From JASLZO01 sp965247995 (lineage in GTDB: Bacteria > Chloroflexota > Dehalococcoidia > UBA6926): a stretch of DNA of 64,000 bases. This document shows positions 58,837 through 64,000 of the stretch, one piece after another (the stretch's first letter is position 1; every line of letters begins with the position of its first letter). The position numbers and the translations under genes were made by a program. A model generated the notes under the pieces. That model saw nothing but the letters and a program-made list of their open reading frames with translations, was not told where the DNA came from and ran no database searches. The DNA is taken from the NCBI GenBank assembly GCA_965247995.1, contig OZ252041.1:1364001-1428000 (forward strand), given 5' to 3'.

Positions 58837-60725
58837 TGCGCACGTTCCTGGTCGCCGCCCCAGTTGTTGCCGTCGTGGCGCTCTTCGGAATCGTGGCTGC
58901 AGCCACAGCTCAGACGGTGTCGAGTCGTGACTACCGAATCGAGATCTACGCGGTCAACAACGGAGACTCCGCGGTCAGCGGGAGCCTGCCCGTCTCACTC
59001 TTCGTGGGCAACCTGGTAGCCGGCGGGTACATGGACGATACGGGCGACGACGTGCTCGCGACCGACGCGTCGGGCCTGGTGCTGCCTGGCCTGCAACTCC
59101 AAGACCTGGAGGAGGATTTGGGGACGTGGTGGGTCCCGTTCAGGCCGCTCGCTGGCAACGGCGGAACGGGTATCAGCTACTTGTACATGGGCGACCCGGG
59201 CGCGGCTAGGGACGGTGGGATTCCCGTCGAATCCGGCGAAACGATCACCGTCGACGACGATGCCGATTTCGATATCGCCGACGACTTGACCGTGCAGGTG
59301 GACGCGACGCTCGAGGCGATCCCAGAAGCGGGGATATGGGAGCCCTTAGTCGAGCGGTCAGACGCGTTCTCCATCGAGGTTGGCGATGGCGACAAGGTCC
59401 GCGCCAGCATCAATCGGACCTCAATCACGAGCGGAACCGAGAGCGGTATCCGTCCTGACGCCACACATATTCCGGGCCTCGTGCGCAGCAGTACCGGCTC
59501 CGAACATTGGCAACTGGTGGACGATCCCGTCGATGACCACGACGGGGGGTCGACCTATCTGCAGTGGGAAGGCTCGCAGGCGGCTTACGTCCTGCTGTCG
59601 GCTGACTTGTCGGACGTGCTACCAGAAACGGGAGGCAAGGTCGTATCGATCAGGGTTTATTTCCGTTGTAACAGTATCACTACCAGTTCTGATACGCGTC
59701 GTGCTTACGCGATCGTCGGCGACGGCTCCGGCGGGTACACGCGTGACTCTGGGGATGAATGCGACGCCTATAGCAACTTAGAAAATGCCCAGTTCGGCAG
59801 CTCCAACCAGAAGCAGACCTACGACCAGATACGGGCGGACGGTTTGCGGTTCGGCGTCGAAGTCGAGGGCAGCTCAACAGACCCCAAAGCGCGGATCACG
59901 CAAATATACGCGAGGCTCGTATACCTCATCGTCCGGGACCGGGTAACGCTCGGGAGCATCACGACCGGCCCGTTGTCCGTCACGATGACCCGGACCGCGC
60001 CGTCGCTGAGCGTGCAGGAAGCAACGAGCGGCGGAAGCGAAACCGTCACGACCGACGGAGGCGATATCCCTGCCCGTTCGTCGGACATTACGGTCGGCGG
60101 CACCCCCGGGTACTTCCGCCGCGTGAGGCTCGAGGACGACGGGACCGACGTGCTCGATCTTCAATTCGAGCCGGACCAGGTATCTGAAACGCAAGCGGGC
60201 GACGCGGATAACGATTGGGAGTGGCAAGGAACCGTAACCGACCAGTCCACTGGCAGCCACGACGGCACCTACTTGATCACGCAAGATATGTCGGAGGTCG
60301 ACATCGAAGTCCGTCCGCTGGAGATCCTCTCTGACGACTATGTCCCACACACGAGCTCAACACCACCGGTCCGAGTGGTCGACGACTCGTTCGCCGGCGC
60401 CGAGGAGTTGATCGGCACCCGGGAACAACTGCCCGGCACGCCCTTCACGGAACCGCTCGATGAGGCCGCCAACGCTGGCCTCTTGACCCCCGAGGCGTGG
60501 TGGCTCGTGATCGCCGCCATGGTGGGCCTGCTCGTCGCCGCTTCGGTGGCCCACGCAACACGTAGCCCGACGTCCCCAACGGGAATCCTCCCGCTCGCGG
60601 CCGTTGCCTACTGCGCGGTGCTCGGCGCCGTTTTCATGGCCGGAAAGATCGACGGGCTCGACTTGTTCTTGTCCGCGATCGCGGCGGGGTCGGTCGTCAG
60701 CCTGCACCAGTTCTCGAGGGCATGA
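58833..60725 (+). CDS. Large surface protein with C-terminal membrane anchor
   Basis: A 630-residue protein whose ATG overlaps the previous stop (ATGA). A signal peptide (VVAVVALFGIVAAATAQT) precedes about 530 exported residues rich in beta strands, Asp, Gly, Ser and Thr, with one module (YLQWEGSQAAYVLLSADLSDVLP... GLRFGVEVEG) that reads like a carbohydrate-binding jelly roll. Three membrane helices follow (AWWLVIAAMVGLLVAASVAHA; AAVAYCAVLGAVFMAGKIDG; LDLFLSAIAAGSVVSLH). Shares its anchor pattern with the preceding protein. Candidate main receptor-binding or spike protein. Confidence 0.65.
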   Translation: MMRTFLVAAPVVAVVALFGIVAAATAQTVSSRDYRIEIYAVNNGDSAVSGSLPVSLFVGNLVAGGYMDDTGDDVLATDASGLVLPGLQLQDLEEDLGTWWVPFRPLAGNGGTGISYLYMGDPGAARDGGIPVESGETITVDDDADFDIADDLTVQVDATLEAIPEAGIWEPLVERSDAFSIEVGDGDKVRASINRTSITSGTESGIRPDATHIPGLVRSSTGSEHWQLVDDPVDDHDGGSTYLQWEGSQAAYVLLSADLSDVLPETGGKVVSIRVYFRCNSITTSSDTRRAYAIVGDGSGGYTRDSGDECDAYSNLENAQFGSSNQKQTYDQIRADGLRFGVEVEGSSTDPKARITQIYARLVYLIVRDRVTLGSITTGPLSVTMTRTAPSLSVQEATSGGSETVTTDGGDIPARSSDITVGGTPGYFRRVRLEDDGTDVLDLQFEPDQVSETQAGDADNDWEWQGTVTDQSTGSHDGTYLITQDMSEVDIEVRPLEILSDDYVPHTSSTPPVRVVDDSFAGAEELIGTREQLPGTPFTEPLDEAANAGLLTPEAWWLVIAAMVGLLVAASVAHATRSPTSPTGILPLAAVAYCAVLGAVFMAGKIDGLDLFLSAIAAGSVVSLHQFSRA

Positions 60726-60740
60726 AGGACAGGATGACGC

Positions 60741-61130
60741 GTGGCTCGGTTCCAAGGCGCTCTCGTCTTTACCTGGATCGTCTTCATGATCGCCGAATAC
60801 CTGCTCCGCGGGGCCAGCCCCGATACCAGCTCGCTCAATGTGCTCCTGCAGTTCAACGTGCTCCGCATGGAGAACGAGTTCGCCTGGTTCAATCTCCCGT
60901 TCCCGATACCGGTCGGGCCGTTCGAACTGTTTCTGGCGCTCGGATCGCTGGCCACGTGGGGGTTCAGCTTCCTCGGAGGTCCGTTATGGCCCGCACGGCT
61001 GTTCTTACTGGTCTTCAGCGGAATCATGTTCTGGGACGTGGTCACGTCCGTCGGTGTCCGCCTCATCAGCGCCATGGGCACGTTGATTGGCGCAATCGCA
61101 CAGACCGTTCGAGCGTTTCTGCCTTTCTAA
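60741..61130 (+). CDS. Three-helix membrane protein
   Basis: A 129-residue protein, GTG start. Hydrophobic segments LVFTWIVFMIAEYLLRG, GPFELFLALGSLATWGFSFLGG and LFLLVFSGIMFWDVVTSVG, plus an amphipathic C-terminal helix (LISAMGTLIGAIAQTVRAF). The first loop is exported and polar. It is packed between the second anchored surface protein and the very long ORF, in the same operon. No family recognised. Confidence 0.6.
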   Translation: MARFQGALVFTWIVFMIAEYLLRGASPDTSSLNVLLQFNVLRMENEFAWFNLPFPIPVGPFELFLALGSLATWGFSFLGGPLWPARLFLLVFSGIMFWDVVTSVGVRLISAMGTLIGAIAQTVRAFLPF

Positions 61131-61149
61131 GGCAGCTAGGAGGTCCACG

Positions 61150-64000
61150 GTGGCAATAGAAAAAGCGAACACAAGCAGCAACGGAACCCAGCCCCAGCAA
61201 CTCTCAACGACGAACGACACGGTCGCGGCCGACAACACGGCGAAGGGGACCGAGATCGCTCAGGAGCTGGGCTTCGATGTCGTTACCGAGGGCGAAGACC
61301 AGCTCGCGGTCGATCCGAACACGGGCGAAAGATATCACCTCACCGACCTCGCGCTCCTCGAGGACGCGCGGCGCCAGGAACGGGAGCGGTTCGCTGCTGG
61401 GCCGTCCACGCTGACGGACGCAACCGACGAACCTGGCCGTCAGGTGCTCACCGTCCCGATCGATACAACGGCCGCCGCTTGGGGCCGCGGTGGCCCATCG
61501 GTCTATGCCCGTGTCTACAAGGACGAGTTCGACGCGGAGCCCGAACTAGCGCAAGAGGCCGTCATGGACGAGGGTCTCGTCGCGTTGGACGTCGGAGGCC
61601 TCGAACCGGCAGCGCAGTTCGACCGGTATCAAGAGCTGGGGTATATCGATCCATCTCGCGCGTTCGTCGGGATGGACGATGACGGGAGCTTCCGGTCCAT
61701 CGACCAGGGGGATTTCGAAGCGCTACCGGAGTGGGCGCAAACGGTCGTTCTGACCGACGGCCCCGACGCGCTCGACATGAGCGGCCTCAGCCCGGAAGAG
61801 GAGTTTCATCGCCTGCAGAGCTACGGTGCGATCGACTCGATGCTGGTGTTTGCCGGCATAGACGAGGAGGGGAACTTCCTTGTCGACGAATCACCTCTCG
61901 CACCCCCAGAAAAAGCGGAACCGGGGCCGGTATCCATCGACATGCTGTCAGCCGATGCTGCCCACTCGATGGGAGATCACCCGATCACGGACGACTTCGC
62001 GCCGGATGACTTCGCGCCCGCGGACGGCGGTGAATACGACGACCAGGACGAACCTCTCTACGAGGGGATCAGCGGTGCCGCCCTCGACCAGATTCTCAAC
62101 TCGGCGTTGGCCGGTGAGTCAGACGCGACGGCCGTCGAGGCCGCACGCGCGGAGCTCGAGCGCCGAGAGCTGCAGACGGCACTCGCACTAGCCTACGAGG
62201 CAGTCATCCTCGATCCCGAAGCTGCCGAGGAGGATGTCGCAATCGCCATCGAGGCGCTCGATCAGCTCCGCAAGGATGGAGCGGTCGATTCCGCCGCCGA
62301 CCGCGTGGCCGCCCAACACGCGGAACGACGCGCGCGAGCCGAAGCCGTCGCCTTGCCCGAAATGGCGGAGGAAACCGGCGACCTGATCGAGAAGGCGCCG
62401 GACTCCGCTACCTACCTTATCCCGCAGCGCGACGAGTTGGAGTCTGACGCCTCCGGCCGTGAAACCTCCCTGCGGCTGCACCATCAACGTGATGATATTC
62501 CGCAGCGCGACGAATTGGAGTCCGAGGCGTCCGAACACGAAACCATGCTGCGGCTGCAACCCGAGGAAGAGGCCGCGAGCTCGCCGCGTTCATCGCCGAA
62601 AGCGATCGACCCCGGAAAGTCCACCTTCGATCCGCGCGAAACAGCCAGCACAGTGGTGGATTGGCTTATCCCGGACCGCATAGACCGTCAGCAAACGCCG
62701 GACAGCTCGGCGACTCTGATCTATGACCCTCAATTCGGCACCGTCGCAATCATGGGCGACCAGGGGGAGTTGACCGTCCCCTTCGACTTCAGCGACGCAA
62801 TACGCACAACGGCTGATTGGGTTATCCCGGACCGCATAGATAGTCAGGGAAGCAGGGAGAAATCGGTGATCCCGATTTACGACCCCCAATTCGGCACCGT
62901 CGCTGCTATCCACAAAAACACTGGGGAACTCGAGCTCATCACACCCAAATTGCCCGAAGCTCAATTCGTATTTTTGACCGGGCAGCCGGGCACCGCTGGA
63001 TTCAGTGCTGGTGCCCGAGCACGAGCTGTAGGCACCCCCCAAGCAGACATCGCCGGGGTGAACACCGTCTTCAACTGGCTCGACGACAGGTTGAGATCGG
63101 TGGATCACCAGTTGTTTCCCGATGTAACTGGAGCCCCGTCGTCGTCCATCCCTGTGTACGGTTTCGGTTTCGGAGGCCTTCAACGATTTGACACTGCCCC
63201 AGGCCTGACCGCCGCTCATGGCCTGCAAGCGGCGGCGACCGCTCCGGAGATCGCGCTCGCTCCGCCCAACGAGCGAGCCTATATATCTAAGGCACTCGGC
63301 CCATCTACTGCTGCATTCGCCTTGAGCACCGAGTTTCCGTTCCTCGTACAACGCGACCTGGTAGGGCTAGAAGACGACGGAATGGCAGAGTTTTCAAACT
63401 TTCTTACGGCGGCGTCGTTCTTCCTTCCTGTCCTCAAGCCAGCAGCGGGAATAGGCATGAGCGTTGCGGACGATGTGGCCCGCCAAGCGACGCGTGCCCT
63501 GAGCGATGCCAAGTCGGCATGGAAGGCAACGGGAGATCCACACAGAACATTGCGGCCAGGCCCCAGTGGACGAGGCACTGTGGAAACTGCGTCGATTACA
63601 GACGACATCATCACCATCGTCACAGACAAAGGGCCGATCTCTTGGCGCGCAAGAATCCCCCCCCAGGGCGGTGCGCAGACGGCGGACATTATCAGCCCGA
63701 GACTCGACTATTGGCTGCAACGTGCAATCTATGACTCTCTCGTCGCCGACCACGCAACATTCCCGACCCTTGGCAATGCGCCACAGTTTGGCCTTGCCCC
63801 TACACGTGGTTTGCTCACCACTGTGGTTACTCCCGATGTCACCCCGACGGAATGGCCTGGTCCGGTCCCGGCAACTCCGAGTGAACCTACCCCGACGACC
63901 CCCACGATCCCCGATCATGAACCACAAAGACCTTCGTGGCCGTGGCCTGGACTCGCACCTGAACCGGACCCGGACGTAGAGTTTCACCCCTTCCGCGACC
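61150..64000 (+). CDS. Very long repeat-containing element protein, incomplete at window edge
   Basis: An uninterrupted frame of 950 codons from a GTG at 61150 (AGGAGG at 61138-61143) to the end of the window with no stop. No signal peptide. It is acidic, with internal duplications: FDRYQELGYID... and FHRLQSYGAID... (62 residues apart, 157 and 219); IPQRDELES repeats (26 apart, 424 and 450); DW(L/V)IPDRID...YDPQFGTVA repeats (52 apart, 504 and 556). A hydrophobic stretch near residue 755 (FLTAASFFLPVLKPAAGIGM) and a Pro/Thr-rich region from about 900 follow. No family recognised; it could be a scaffold, a minor virion protein or a polymorphic-toxin-like effector. Confidence 0.75.
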   Translation, partial: MAIEKANTSSNGTQPQQLSTTNDTVAADNTAKGTEIAQELGFDVVTEGEDQLAVDPNTGERYHLTDLALLEDARRQERERFAAGPSTLTDATDEPGRQVLTVPIDTTAAAWGRGGPSVYARVYKDEFDAEPELAQEAVMDEGLVALDVGGLEPAAQFDRYQELGYIDPSRAFVGMDDDGSFRSIDQGDFEALPEWAQTVVLTDGPDALDMSGLSPEEEFHRLQSYGAIDSMLVFAGIDEEGNFLVDESPLAPPEKAEPGPVSIDMLSADAAHSMGDHPITDDFAPDDFAPADGGEYDDQDEPLYEGISGAALDQILNSALAGESDATAVEAARAELERRELQTALALAYEAVILDPEAAEEDVAIAIEALDQLRKDGAVDSAADRVAAQHAERRARAEAVALPEMAEETGDLIEKAPDSATYLIPQRDELESDASGRETSLRLHHQRDDIPQRDELESEASEHETMLRLQPEEEAASSPRSSPKAIDPGKSTFDPRETASTVVDWLIPDRIDRQQTPDSSATLIYDPQFGTVAIMGDQGELTVPFDFSDAIRTTADWVIPDRIDSQGSREKSVIPIYDPQFGTVAAIHKNTGELELITPKLPEAQFVFLTGQPGTAGFSAGARARAVGTPQADIAGVNTVFNWLDDRLRSVDHQLFPDVTGAPSSSIPVYGFGFGGLQRFDTAPGLTAAHGLQAAATAPEIALAPPNERAYISKALGPSTAAFALSTEFPFLVQRDLVGLEDDGMAEFSNFLTAASFFLPVLKPAAGIGMSVADDVARQATRALSDAKSAWKATGDPHRTLRPGPSGRGTVETASITDDIITIVTDKGPISWRARIPPQGGAQTADIISPRLDYWLQRAIYDSLVADHATFPTLGNAPQFGLAPTRGLLTTVVTPDVTPTEWPGPVPATPSEPTPTTPTIPDHEPQRPSWPWPGLAPEPDPDVEFHPFRD

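Larger units (their letters stand above)
49279..64000 (+). mobile_element. Integrated virus-like element, right end outside the window
   Basis: The element starts at tRNA-Arg(TCT) with a tyrosine integrase. It continues with a nine-gene minus-strand block (small membrane proteins around a Zot-like ATPase) and a divergent plus-strand block (HTH regulator, two large anchored surface proteins, a membrane protein and a very long ORF). Nearly all genes are unfamiliar, tightly packed and unlike the host genes to the left. I found no capsid, portal, terminase, tail, relaxase or replication protein in the visible part, and no second copy of the tRNA 3' end. The left boundary is inferred from the tRNA; the right boundary lies beyond 64000. 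Confidence 0.7.

Noticed and set aside
49356..64000. Second copy of the tRNA-Arg 3' end (right attachment site)
   Set aside because: I looked for the T-arm and acceptor sequence to the right of the integrase and found none, so the right end is taken to be outside the window.
1..64000. CRISPR arrays, rRNA operons and insertion sequences
   Set aside because: No regularly spaced repeats, no rRNA signature and no transposase were seen on either strand.

Overview
The window looks like a chromosomal segment of a free-living, probably aerobic bacterium of the Chloroflexota type (SAR202/Dehalococcoidia-like). This assignment is an inference from gene content: a Ni-type superoxide dismutase, larC/larE, an N-acyl-D-amino-acid deacylase, several enoyl-CoA hydratases, split MaoC dehydratases, a family-5 solute-binding lipoprotein and a single sigA. 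Taxonomy was not tested by any search. Coding density is high, and many starts are GTG or TTG.

Layout. 0.1-9.8 kb: lipid and fatty-acid genes (split MaoC dehydratase pair plus plsX; fabL-type enoyl reductase divergent from fabF), a D-aminoacylase-like amidohydrolase, an ArsR-type regulator, an alpha/beta hydrolase, recJ and lgt. 9.9-22.6 kb: a Xer recombinase, a cytidylate-kinase-like protein, a GH13 enzyme, uvrC, two enoyl-CoA hydratases around a Nudix hydrolase, an MDR reductase, a degenerate nucleotidyltransferase, a surface protein and dut. 22.9-29.0 kb: sigA with a perfect hairpin next to its ribosome binding site, an M42 peptidase, nfo, an LPG-synthase-like membrane protein, plsY and radC. 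29.1-33.8 kb: the translation cluster tRNA-Thr(TGT), tRNA-Thr(GGT), tuf, rpmG, secE, nusG, rplK, rplA, rplJ, rplL, all on the minus strand. 33.9-39.9 kb: larE-larC, clpC and an S1-domain protein. 40.1-46.0 kb: a solute-binding lipoprotein, a LipM-like octanoyltransferase and two DHA2-type MFS exporters. 46.0-47.7 kb: an oxidative-stress island with a peroxiredoxin whose catalytic codon is an in-frame TGA (likely selenocysteine), the maturation protease SodX and NiSOD.

From tRNA-Arg(TCT) at 49.28 kb to the right edge the character changes. A tyrosine integrase directly follows the tRNA. It is followed by a minus-strand train of small membrane or membrane-anchored proteins around a Zot-like P-loop ATPase, and by a divergent plus-strand operon: an HTH regulator, two large secreted proteins sharing a C-terminal membrane anchor, a three-helix membrane protein, and an ORF of more than 950 codons that runs off the window. 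A 10+10 bp perfect palindrome lies between the two operons and overlaps a -35-like box on each side. I read this as an integrated virus-like element. It has no recognisable head, tail, relaxase or replication gene in view, and its right attachment site is not in the window.

The two most interesting items are this membrane-protein/Zot-ATPase element and the probable selenoprotein peroxiredoxin beside NiSOD.
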